Shown: positions 50,461 through 59,648 of the stretch, piece by piece
Position numbering within the stretch: position 1 is the first letter of the stretch
Layout of the letters: the number at the start of each line of letters is the position of its first letter
DNA from: Damh-18 sp964570795
Lineage (GTDB): Bacteria; Patescibacteriota; Minisyncoccia; Phycocordibacterales; UBA918
Assembly (NCBI GenBank): GCA_964570795.1
Contig: CAZMYZ010000002.1
Span: 37,921-101,920 of the forward strand
Direction: 5' to 3'
Length of the DNA: 64,000 bases
Position numbers and translations under genes: made by a program
The notes under the pieces: model-generated
Seen by the model: only the letters and a program-made list of their open reading frames with translations
Databases searched by the model: none
Told to the model about the DNA's origin: nothing

Positions 50461-50488
50461 ATTATAAAATATTTTAGAAATATGTCAA
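50461..50488 (-). promoter_or_regulatory. tmRNA promoter, perfect consensus
   Basis: Minus-strand TTGACA, 16-bp spacer, TATAAT; start near 50455, leaving a leader of about 60 nt before the mature RNA. Confidence 0.85.
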
Positions 50489-50641
50489 AATTGGATTATA
50501 CCCGGTTTCGGGTGTAGGGTACTTGTGGTCACGAATGAAGAGACATATACTCTACATGTGGCGAGTGCCACATTTTTGGAGAATGTCCCCCGACATTCTT
50601 TTTTTGTTGCCCATTTTATACATCATAGTTATTACTACTTT

Positions 50642-53600
50642 ATGCAGCAGGTTCATCAGGTACTTCATAGTCACGTTCCACACGCACTCAAGATTATTGC
50701 AGCTTTTTGTATACTCACTGCCTGTGGCGTGTACGCAGTATTTTTAAAAACAGATAGTGTTTCTGCCGACGTCACCTCTATTGTTCTTTCGTACCCACTG
50801 AGTGAAGGGGTAGGAACAACAACAGTAGACCGAAGTGGGAGTACACATACCGGTACACTTGTGAATGGTCCACTTTGGACAACAGGGAAGTATGGCGCTG
50901 GTTTGAGTTTTGACGGGAGTAATGACTATGTGCAGACGCCACATACGACGGCACTCAATATCACCGGAAACCAAATTACGCTTTCCGCATGGGTACGTCC
51001 CGCATCACTCTCTTCGACACGCGTGATTGTAGGGAAGCCTTCAAGTGCAACGAAGTACACCTCGCCATATTACGCATATGCACTCACGATGGTGTCGGGA
51101 GTACCTCGTCTCCACTTGCGACTCGGTAGTACCACACACACCCTCAATGCTGCATCCGCACTCACTTTGAACACCTGGAAGCATGTCACAGGTACCTATG
51201 ACGGCACCACCATGCGTATCTATATCGATGGTGTACTCAGTGCATCAAAGGCGGCAACAGGAAATGTGAAATCATATACCACACCAGTACGTGTGGGTGT
51301 TAATGGTGCACTGCTTCAGGCGTGGTCGGGAGCAATGGATGATGTACGCATATATAATCGTGCACTCAGTGTTGGAGAGATTCAGTCAGATATGAGTGCG
51401 AGTGCAGGGGGAACTCCTGCACCTGATACCACACTTCCTACGGTGAGTATCACTGCACCCGTAGCAAACGCAACAGTGGCGGATACGGTGAATGTTACCG
51501 CTTCTGCAAGTGACAACGTGGCAGTACTCGGCGTACAGTTTTTTGTGGATGGTGTTGCGACAGGGGTAGAAGATACTACTGCACCGTACACTGCTTCTTG
51601 GAATACACGTACTGCAACGAATGGAGTACATACTCTGAGCGCACAAGCGCGTGACCTTGCCGGCAATACTGCATCGGCAACTATTGCGGTGACTGTTTCT
51701 AATGACCTCACCCCTCCGTCAGTTCCGACAAATTTTGAAGCATCAAATATTACCCACAACAGCCTCTCTCTTGCGTGGACTGCGTCTACCGACAATGTGG
51801 GTGTGAGCGGATATCGTGTGTACAAAAACGGCACACTCATTACTACAGTGACAAGTACGTCATATGCGGTTTCTGCACTTACTGCGTCAACTGCATACAC
51901 CTTTGGTGTTGTGGCTATTGATGCTGCAGGGAATACCTCAGGCACCTCAAGTGTGAATGCAACGACAATGCCAGCGCCACAAGGTACGGGTATATTCCCA
52001 CTTTCCGTTGCGCCTGATAATAAGCACATGCTTGATGCGCAGGGGAACCCTTTCTTTATTAAAGGAGACACTGCATGGTCACTCATTGCGCAGTTGACCC
52101 TTCCTGAAGTGCGCTTGTATCTCGACAATCGAAAGGAGAAAGGATTTAACACTATTATGGTGAACTTGGTGGAACACGAATATGCAGACAATCCACCACT
52201 CAATGCAAATGGTGATTCACCATTTACAAACACCCACAACATGTCGACGACGAATGAAGCATACTTTGCTTTTGTCGATCAAGTGATGGCGGAGATTGAG
52301 GCACGCGACATGCTCGTTCTTCTCTTTCCTGCGTATGTTGGGTGTTGTGGTGGTGATGGATGGCGCCTTGAAATGGGGGAGACCGGTGAAACAAATATGC
52401 GCACCTATGGTCGGTACCTCGGTACACGATACGGTGCATATGAAAATATTATTTGGATGATGGGCGGAGATGGCGCACCTGCAGGTACGATTGGTGAAAT
52501 ACGTGCATTGGTGGGTGGTATTGAAGATACTGCAGGACCACAACTCTTTAGTGTCCATAATGGACGCTACCAATCGGGAGTGACTCAGTACCCGGCCAAT
52601 GAACCGTGGATTGATATCAATACTACCTATTCAGGATGTGATGATTTGTCCTATCTCAAAACCGATGCAGAACGTACACCAACGATGCCATTTTTCTTCA
52701 TTGAAGGGTGGTATGAAAATGAGGGTGGGGAAGGTCCTATCGGTTGTCAACGAGCACAGGCATATCACCCAATGCTCTCGGGCGCATTCGGTTTTATGTT
52801 TGGAAATAATCCAATTTGGAACTTTAAGGGACGCCCTATCACTCCTGTATCGATGTCGTGGCAAGACGCTCTTGATTACCCTGGATCAGTTACCATGACC
52901 CATGTCCATAAACTCATTGATTCACGTCCTTGGAGTCTTTTGGAACCAGACTTTGCACATACGGTAGTTACCTCAGGGTACGGAATAATCACTGAGTATG
53001 ATCATGTGTCCGCAGCACGCGCAAGTGATGGGTCTACCGTTGTGGTATACATCCCCGAAGCACGCACGTTTACGGTAAATATGAGTGCAATCTCAGGTAC
53101 TCAGGCACGTGCATGGTGGTACAATCCGGACAACGGCACAGCAACCCTCATCGGTTTGTTTGCTACCACAGGAAGTCAGAATTTCACGACACCTTCCTAT
53201 GGAGAGTCCGTACTTGTACTCGATGATGCAGCACTTGGATATGGTGCACCAGGAACAGATACATCAACGTCAACCCCTACAGCCCCAACCCTTACCTTCT
53301 CAGGTACACCAACCTCTATCACTGCCGGTCAATCTGCAACACTCACGTGGAGCAGTACTGATAGCACCAGTTGTACCGCAAGTGGTGCGTGGACCGGTGC
53401 GAAAGCAGTTTCGGGTACCACCGTGGTTTCACCAACAAGTACTTCTACCTACTCACTCTTCTGTACCGGTGCCGGTGGCAACTCAACAACCAAGAACGTC
53501 ACTATCACGGTGACACCAGTTGTTGTTCCTGTTACCCCAACCCTTACCTTCTCAGGTACACCAACCTCTATCACTGCCGGTCAATCTGCNNNNNNNNNNN

Positions 53601-54501
53601 NNNNNNNNNNNNNNNNNNNNNNNNNNNNNNNNNNNNNNNNNNNNNNNNNNNNNNNNNNNNNNNNNNNNNNNNNNNNNNNNNNNNNNNNNGCACCAGTTGT
53701 ACCGCAAGTGGTGCGTGGACCGGTGCGAAAGCAGTTTCGGGTACTTCAGTAGTGTCACCAGCAACAACCGCTACCTATTCGTTGTATTGTTCAGGTGCAG
53801 GAGGAAACACAGCAACACAAAATGTGGTAATCACGGTAACTCCGGTGTCTACTACTACACCAACGACAACAGGACTCATTGCTGCATATAATATGAATGA
53901 GGGAAGTGGTACGGTACTCACCGACCGAAGTGGTAATGGACGCAACGGTACGCTTGTAGGTACCCCCACATGGGAGGCAGGAAAGAACGGACTCGGCCTC
54001 ACATTTGGTAGTAGTGATAATGTGAACTTTGGTAGTACACTCCCACTTCAGGGAATCTCAAAGTTCACCCTTTCTGCCTGGGTAAAGCGTGATAGTGCTA
54101 ATGCAAAGGTAGAAATCGGACGACAGAATACTGCAGGTGGTGATACGGTTGCGATTGAATTGTGGAGTAGTGGATACATCGACTTCGGTGTATCGCCATC
54201 GGGTAGTTATACTGCCGGCTCTGCATACTCAAATGACACAAACTGGCACTATGTGACGATGGTCTTCGATGGTACCCAGTCATCGAATGCAAATCGCCTC
54301 AAGGGATACATTGATGGCATACAGCAGACACTTTCCTTTGACGGTACGATTCCTGCAGTAACCTCATCAGGCACCACTGCATTTGGTATCGGCTATATGA
54401 ACGGCTCATACTCTGCAGGAAAGGTGGATGATATGCGTATCTATAACCGCGCACTCACCCAAACAGAAATTCAAGCAGACATGGTGACGCCGGTGCCGTA
54501 G
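50642..54501 (+). CDS. Giant secreted multidomain glycosidase-like protein (interrupted by gap)
   Basis: From ATG 50642 (signal peptide ALKIIAAFCILTACGVYAVF); an upstream GTG-type start adds 39 unlikely residues. Order: LamG/concanavalin-like domain (about 45-250), Ig-like (260-345), FN3 (350-440), DUF4038/apiosidase-like TIM-barrel domain (about 450-770; GNPFFIKGDTAWSLI, FFFIEGWYENEGG), collagen-binding-like domain (about 783-863; ARAWWYNPDNG), 84-residue Ig-like repeats, then a second LamG. The reading frame changes at the 100-N gap only because the gap length is arbitrary. Likely binds and cleaves an external glycan. Confidence 0.8.
53291..53794 (+). repeat. Tandem 252-bp (84-residue) Ig-like repeats across the gap
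   Basis: CTTACCTTCTCAGGTACACC starts at 53291 and again at 53543, nearly identical; the sequence after the gap resumes inside the same unit (GCACCAGTTGTACCGC at 53690 equals 53364). Confidence 0.85.
53590..53689. other. Assembly gap (100 N) in the repeat
   Basis: Placeholder gap inside the tandem repeat. Confidence 0.99.
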
Positions 54502-54512
54502 AGAGTACCAGC

Positions 54513-54546
54513 AAAAAAACGCCGCACATACGTGCGGCGTTTTTTG
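54513..54546. terminator. Bidirectional terminator
   Basis: AAAAAACGCCGCAC / GTGCGGCGTTTTTT between the giant gene and convergent smpB. Confidence 0.9.
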
Positions 54547-54549
54547 TAC

Positions 54550-54993
54550 TCATTGATATTTAAACTCACGTGCAATATCGCGCTTCACATCACGCTCTTT
54601 AATGCTCTCGCGCTTGTCTTGTTTTTTCTTTCCGCGTGCAAGAGCAATCTGGAGCTTTAACTTTGGGCCTGCCGCAAACCACTTTACCGGCACAATAGTA
54701 AGTCCTTGTCGCTCACTCCCTTGGTCAAGGATGTGAATTTCTTTTTTATTGAGGAGGAGTTTGCGGGGGCGTTCGGGGTCGTACCCTTTGCCGGCGTTTA
54801 TTTGTTGAAAGGCAGGAATAGATGCTCCCACAAGAAACGCCTCGCCCCCGCGAATAATCACGTGTGCGCCATCGAGTTTCCCTTGGCCATTTTTGAGTGA
54901 CTTCACTTCAGTACCAAGCAAGGAAACACCTGCCTCATAGGTCTCGAGAATTTCAAAATCAAAGGTAACGCGTTTGTGTGAAGCAAAATGCAT
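54550..54993 (-). CDS. smpB: SsrA-binding protein SmpB
   Basis: 147 residues from ATG 54993 (MHFASHKRVTFDFEILETYEAG); TATAGT lies 6 nt upstream, leaderless, and the longer frame overlapping ftsH is rejected. LLGTEVKSLKNGQGKLDGA, FLVGASIPAF, RPRKLLLNKKEI, tail GKKKQDKRESIKERDVKRDI. Carries tmRNA into stalled ribosomes. Confidence 0.96.
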   Translation of the reverse strand: MHFASHKRVTFDFEILETYEAGVSLLGTEVKSLKNGQGKLDGAHVIIRGGEAFLVGASIPAFQQINAGKGYDPERPRKLLLNKKEIHILDQGSERQGLTIVPVKWFAAGPKLKLQIALARGKKKQDKRESIKERDVKRDIAREFKYQ

Positions 54994-55104
54994 CTCTGTA
55001 CTATAGACGTATCGCGTGAAGAGGGCAATACAGGACTCGTTTATATAAAATGTGTATACGGCAATTATCTCGCAAAAACGCACAGTATATGTATAATGGG
55101 CACC

Positions 55105-57174
55105 ATGACACAGAATCACGAATCACAAAAAAATACGGCACCCGTAGAGGGTGAAAAGGAAATATCTTCCCCTGAAACTATTACGAGTAAACCCAAAAAC
55201 AAGAAGAAATCCCCGCTTAAAATGCCTGAGCGTATGCCGGTTGGGCCGGGCAATTTCTGGAACAATATTCTCTCGACGGTCCTTTTCCTGATTGCACTCA
55301 CGTTCCTCTATTCATACGCTACCGATACCACAGGAAAGCCTGAGGAATTCTCTGTTTCGCAGGTTGCAGAACAAATCAAGAATGATGAAATTAAGGAGAT
55401 TGTCGTAAAGGGTACGGCACTCGAGATTCAGTATAAAGATGAAACACGCACGCAGGGGCTTTCAAAGAAAGAGAATGATGCTGCTATTACCGAAACACTC
55501 ACCAATCTTGGTGTCAGTGCGGAGCAAATCTCTGGTGTAGCGATTAAGGTACAGAATGAATCCGGATTTAAGTATTGGCTTTCTAATCTTGCACCATTCC
55601 TTTTCCCACTCATTCTTCTCGGATTTATCATTTGGTTTTTCACCCGTTCGGTGAAGGGGGCGGGTATGCAGGCACTTAACTTTGGTTCTTCAAAAGCACG
55701 CGTGATTTACCCTGACGACACAACGCAGAAGGTGACCTTCAAGGATGTTGCGGGTGCAAAAGAAGCAAAGCAGGAACTCGAAGAAATTGTCGATTTTCTC
55801 AAGAACCCAAAGAAGTTTCTTGATATTGGTGCGCAGATTCCCAAAGGCGTCATGATGATGGGCGCACCGGGTACCGGCAAGACACTCCTTGCACGTGCGG
55901 TAGCGGGAGAAGCAGGGGTGCCGTTCTTCTCAATCTCAGGAAGTGAATTTGTGGAGATGTTTGTGGGTGTGGGAGCGTCGCGAGTGCGTGACCTTTTCCA
56001 GATGGCAAAGAAAGCCGCGCCCGCAATTATCTTTGTTGATGAAATCGATGCAGTGGGTCGTGTGCGTGGCACCGGCGTTGGCGGCGGCAATGATGAGCGT
56101 GAACAGACACTCAATCAAATTCTCGTTGAGATGGATGGTTTTGAACCAAATGAAAAAGTAGTTGTAATGGCAGCAACCAATCGTCCTGATGTACTTGACC
56201 CAGCACTCTTGCGTCCAGGTCGTTTCGACCGTCGAGTAACCATCGACCTTCCTGACCGCGATGATAGAAAGGCGATTCTTGAGGTACATGCGCGCAAGAA
56301 GCCACTCCAAGAGGATGTCAATCTCGAAGTTATTTCCCAGCGCACCCCCGGTTTCTCTGGTGCCGACCTCTACTCGCTTATGAACGAAGGTGCAATTCTT
56401 GCTGCACGTGAAAATAGAAAGAAGGTGGGACAGTTTGACCTCATTCGCTCAATTGAAAAGGTAATGCTCGGTCCAGAGCGCAAGAGTCATGTGCTCTCGC
56501 GTCGTGAGCGTGAGATTACTGCCTACCATGAAGCAGGGCATGCACTCGTGGCGTCGGTACTTCCGTATGCAGACCCCGTGCAAAAGATTTCTATTATTTC
56601 TCGTGGACGTGCTGCGGGGTATACATTGAAACTCCCTGATGAAGATCGCCGTATGCAGTCAAAGAAAGAATTTCTCGATGATATTGCGATGACCTTGGGT
56701 GGTTATGTGACTGAGGAAATGATTTTTGATGACCTCACCACCGGCCCATCAAATGACTTGCAGGTAATCGCCAATCTCGCCCGCGATATGGTGACCAAGT
56801 ACGGTATGAGCGACAAGTTTGGCCCTATTGCACTCGAAGGTACCGGCGGTCGACTTATTGGTGGTGGTATGAGCGAAGACCGTGGCTATTCACTCGAGGT
56901 TGCAAAGCATATCGATGAGGAAGTGAATATGATTATTGCTTCAGCACGTATGCGTGCCAAAGACATTCTCGTGCGCCATAGGAAGGCACTCGATGCCGTG
57001 GCACACCGCCTCCTTGAGGTAGAAACCCTTGAACGTGAGGAGTATGAAGCGATTCTCAAAGCAGAGGGGGTAAAGATAGAGGATGCATACAAAGCAATGC
57101 GCGAAAAAGAAGAACGTCTCGGCGACCCTTCAAAGTCACTCGAGCCCGCAACCGACGTACTCGCAGGGAAATAG
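55105..57174 (+). CDS. ftsH: ATP-dependent zinc metalloprotease FtsH
   Basis: 689 residues from ATG 55105; TATAAT ends 7 nt upstream. Lys/Pro-rich N terminus, TM1 (ILSTVLFLIALTFLYSYA), periplasmic domain, TM2 (APFLFPLILLGFIIWFF), Walker A GAPGTGKT at 253-260, DEIDA, SRH NRPDVLDPALLRPGRFDR, zinc motif HEAGH at 475-479. Membrane AAA protease that also degrades SsrA-tagged proteins. Divergent from smpB. Confidence 0.97.
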   Translation: MTQNHESQKNTAPVEGEKEISSPETITSKPKNKKKSPLKMPERMPVGPGNFWNNILSTVLFLIALTFLYSYATDTTGKPEEFSVSQVAEQIKNDEIKEIVVKGTALEIQYKDETRTQGLSKKENDAAITETLTNLGVSAEQISGVAIKVQNESGFKYWLSNLAPFLFPLILLGFIIWFFTRSVKGAGMQALNFGSSKARVIYPDDTTQKVTFKDVAGAKEAKQELEEIVDFLKNPKKFLDIGAQIPKGVMMMGAPGTGKTLLARAVAGEAGVPFFSISGSEFVEMFVGVGASRVRDLFQMAKKAAPAIIFVDEIDAVGRVRGTGVGGGNDEREQTLNQILVEMDGFEPNEKVVVMAATNRPDVLDPALLRPGRFDRRVTIDLPDRDDRKAILEVHARKKPLQEDVNLEVISQRTPGFSGADLYSLMNEGAILAARENRKKVGQFDLIRSIEKVMLGPERKSHVLSRREREITAYHEAGHALVASVLPYADPVQKISIISRGRAAGYTLKLPDEDRRMQSKKEFLDDIAMTLGGYVTEEMIFDDLTTGPSNDLQVIANLARDMVTKYGMSDKFGPIALEGTGGRLIGGGMSEDRGYSLEVAKHIDEEVNMIIASARMRAKDILVRHRKALDAVAHRLLEVETLEREEYEAILKAEGVKIEDAYKAMREKEERLGDPSKSLEPATDVLAGK

Positions 57175-57177
57175 GAG

Positions 57178-57208
57178 AACATGGCCGACGTTGTACGTCG
57201 GCCATGTT
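57178..57208. repeat. Palindromic repeat, ATGG-CGAC family, copy 3
   Basis: AACATGGCCGACGT-TGT-ACGTCGGCCATGTT, perfect 14-bp arms, directly after ftsH. Confidence 0.6.
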
Positions 57209-57243
57209 AAACCCCCGCACCAGTGAAACTGGTGCGGGGGTTT
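57209..57243 (+). terminator. ftsH terminator
   Basis: AAACCCCCGCACCAGT-GAA-ACTGGTGCGGGGGTTT. Confidence 0.85.
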
Positions 57244-57252
57244 CCCGTGTGC

Positions 57253-57280
57253 TTGCGTTCTGCGGGATACACGCTACTAT
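57253..57280 (+). promoter_or_regulatory. Promoter of the 57326-57679 gene
   Basis: TTGCGT, 16-bp spacer, TACTAT. Confidence 0.65.
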
Positions 57281-57325
57281 AGGCACAGAAGCACCCTTTA
57301 GTTCTGATGAATACAGGAGGGCATC

Positions 57326-57679
57326 ATGAAATCGTTCGACGGAGTACCAATTTTAGAGGCGGAAGGGTATTGTCCCTCATGCAGAGAGTGGTTTTCACTT
57401 AAACGAAATAATCTTCCCAAGCACATCTGTCGTGACACTGACCATTCGTGCCGGTTCTCGGAAAATAGTCCAACCGAAATTCGGTGTGTAATCAATGATG
57501 ATGCAGAACGGAAAGATGTTGCAAAGTTTTTGTTGTCGCATCACGAGAGTGATCCATGCCTCATCAATCCGCACACACATCGACATTCCATGGAGTGCAA
57601 GGGCGGCAGTATTTGCCGAAAAATGATGATGCGTATACGAAATGCGTACATCGAATACATGGAAAGATCAGTGCATTGA
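57326..57679 (+). CDS. Small zinc-ribbon-like hypothetical protein
   Basis: 117 residues, SD AGGAGGG 5 nt before ATG. CPSCREWFSLKRNNLPKHIC with further Cys/His (DHSCRF, RCVIN; HTHRHSMECKGGSICRK) suggests one or two zinc sites. Accessory-type layout with leader of about 40 nt. Function unknown. Confidence 0.6.
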   Translation: MKSFDGVPILEAEGYCPSCREWFSLKRNNLPKHICRDTDHSCRFSENSPTEIRCVINDDAERKDVAKFLLSHHESDPCLINPHTHRHSMECKGGSICRKMMMRIRNAYIEYMERSVH

Positions 57680-57684
57680 TTTTT

Positions 57685-57708
57685 AAAACCCCGCCACGGC
57701 GGGGTTTT
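57685..57708. terminator. Bidirectional terminator
   Basis: AAAACCCCGCC-AC-GGCGGGGTTTT between convergent genes. Confidence 0.9.
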
Positions 57709-57709
57709 C

Positions 57710-58393
57710 CTATGCACGCATTTCTTCACGCGTTACGCGCCCATCTTCCATATAAATGACGCGATTGCAGTATTTCACATACTCCTCTTCGTGCGTCACC
57801 ATCACTATAGTCTGTCCATTTTTATTGAGGTCACCGAGGAGATCGATAATGGCATTTCCGGAGATGCTGTCGAGATTGGCAGTCGGTTCATCGGCAAAAA
57901 TAATCTTTGGATTACCGGCAATGGTGCGCGCAATAGCGACACGCTGCTGCTCTCCCCCCGAGAGTTGAGCAGGGAGGTTGTTGAATTTGTCGGGAAGATC
58001 GACTGCAGCAAGTGCTGCTTCTGCATGCTTTTTTGCTTCATCCCAAGACTGGTCTTTCATGAGGAGGGGCACCACAATATTTTCACCCGCATTTAGGTCG
58101 GGTACGAGTGCATAGTCTTGGAAAACGTACCCCAAGGTATTAAGGCGAAACATGGTCTGCTCATGTTCGGAAAGTTCGCTCACCGTGACGCCATCTATCG
58201 TGAGGGTACCTTCTGTGGGGCGGTCGAGGACGGAGAGTTGATACATGAGTGTTGATTTACCTGCGCCCGACTTTCCCATGATGGCGATAAAGTCACCTTC
58301 ATGGACCTCAAGGGTAATTCCTTTGAGTACATGGGTCACCAAATCTCCAGTACCAAACGAGCGATGAATGTTGTGGGCAGTAATGAGTGCCAT
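57710..58393 (-). CDS. ABC transporter ATPase, LolD/MacB type
   Basis: 227 residues from ATG 58393, 1 nt past the permease stop. Walker A GKSGAGKST, Q-loop FQDYALVPDL, signature LSGGEQQRVAIAR, Walker B IIFADEPTANLD, H-loop MVTHEEEY. Powers the adjacent FtsX/MacB-type permease. The long in-frame N-terminal extension is shadow sequence. Confidence 0.93.
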   Translation of the reverse strand: MALITAHNIHRSFGTGDLVTHVLKGITLEVHEGDFIAIMGKSGAGKSTLMYQLSVLDRPTEGTLTIDGVTVSELSEHEQTMFRLNTLGYVFQDYALVPDLNAGENIVVPLLMKDQSWDEAKKHAEAALAAVDLPDKFNNLPAQLSGGEQQRVAIARTIAGNPKIIFADEPTANLDSISGNAIIDLLGDLNKNGQTIVMVTHEEEYVKYCNRVIYMEDGRVTREEMRA

Positions 58394-58394
58394 A

Positions 58395-59642
58395 TTATTT
58401 TCTTCCAAGGATTGAGTTAAGGGTGTTTTGGCGGGTAATGAGCCATGCAGGCAGGAATCCAGCGATGAGGGTAATGATGAAGAGGGTGAGGAATTTATAG
58501 AAGGTGCTGAGTGGGTCTGCAACGAGGACGCCATCGCTGAAAGGGAACTGAATAGGATTACGGTCAAAGAAGGGGACGAGGAAGCCGTAGGTGACGAGCG
58601 CGCCGATGAGCGATCCCACAAGTGCGTAAAAGGCAGCCTGGAGCACATACGCGATTTCTATAGCACGCTCCGAGACACCAATGCCTTTCAAGATACCAAT
58701 GTACCTGCGACGCGAAAGCGCATTGATAAAGATGATGATGAAAATAGTGATGGACGCAACGACAATACCAATAGAGCCGGTGAACGCACCAAGGAGATTG
58801 AAGGTGTCTTTCATATCAATGAGGAACTTTGGGAGACTTTCTTCAAAGGTCTGAATCTTTGCATGCTGTTCGATACCGCCGAGAACAAGTGCATTTTTTA
58901 CCGCCACATTTTGTGCGGGGGAGTCGAGACGCATCACAATCTGGTCGGCATTTTGGTCGAGGTTGCCAAACAGGCGACGGAACTCACGTTCGGGAATGTA
59001 GGTGTTGAGACTGATTTCATCTACTTTTGAATTGATAATACCTTTCACTTTCATTTCCTTTGAAATACCATTTACCGAAATACGCACCGTGTCTCCGGGG
59101 TGTACATCGGACACACTATCAAATACGTCACCAAATTTTTGTGCATATTCTTTGAGGTAGTACACGCCGATGAGTATGTATCCCTCCTCATCGGGATTGA
59201 GGTATTCTCCCTCTACAACATAGTCACTCAAGTGCGTCATCTTATCTTCGTTTTCAGGGTCTATACCGGTGAGAATTACCTGTGCGGTATCGCGTTCGTT
59301 ACTCAAGTCACGTCGCTCTTTAAAATTAGCCTCAAGGAGTACACTCCCTTTGAGGCGTGCAGAATATGATGCGAGTTCTGGATAGGTGGTGATTTCGCGG
59401 ATGATATTAGGAGTATTGAGAATTGCTGCCTCACCGGCGAGGGGAGTGATGACGATGTCGCCGATGGATGCTTCACGCACTGCACGTTCTGCTCCGACAA
59501 TAATACCTACCAAGATGCCTGAAAGTGCAATGAGATTGAGGAAGGTAAACATCATCACAAAGATGATGAGCATTGTTGTCCACGTGCTTGCACGCTGAAT
59601 CTGTCTGAAGCCGAGAAGTAATCCAATACGAAGACTGCGCAT
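58395..59642 (-). CDS. MacB/FtsX-family permease
   Basis: 415 residues. TM1 near the N terminus (TTMLIIFVMMFTFLNLIALSG), large extracytoplasmic domain, then three C-terminal spans (GSIGIVVASITIFIIIFINAL, YVLQAAFYALVGSLIGALVTYG, FYKFLTLFIITLIAGFLPAWL). Mechanotransmission-type ABC permease. Between the adaptor (6 nt) and ATPase genes; substrate unknown. Confidence 0.9.
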   Translation of the reverse strand: MRSLRIGLLLGFRQIQRASTWTTMLIIFVMMFTFLNLIALSGILVGIIVGAERAVREASIGDIVITPLAGEAAILNTPNIIREITTYPELASYSARLKGSVLLEANFKERRDLSNERDTAQVILTGIDPENEDKMTHLSDYVVEGEYLNPDEEGYILIGVYYLKEYAQKFGDVFDSVSDVHPGDTVRISVNGISKEMKVKGIINSKVDEISLNTYIPEREFRRLFGNLDQNADQIVMRLDSPAQNVAVKNALVLGGIEQHAKIQTFEESLPKFLIDMKDTFNLLGAFTGSIGIVVASITIFIIIFINALSRRRYIGILKGIGVSERAIEIAYVLQAAFYALVGSLIGALVTYGFLVPFFDRNPIQFPFSDGVLVADPLSTFYKFLTLFIITLIAGFLPAWLITRQNTLNSILGRK

Positions 59643-59648
59643 AGAAAT

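Noticed and set aside
53371..54501. Separate gene after the gap
   Set aside because: It only appears separate because of the arbitrary 100-N spacing; repeat phasing joins it to the upstream frame.
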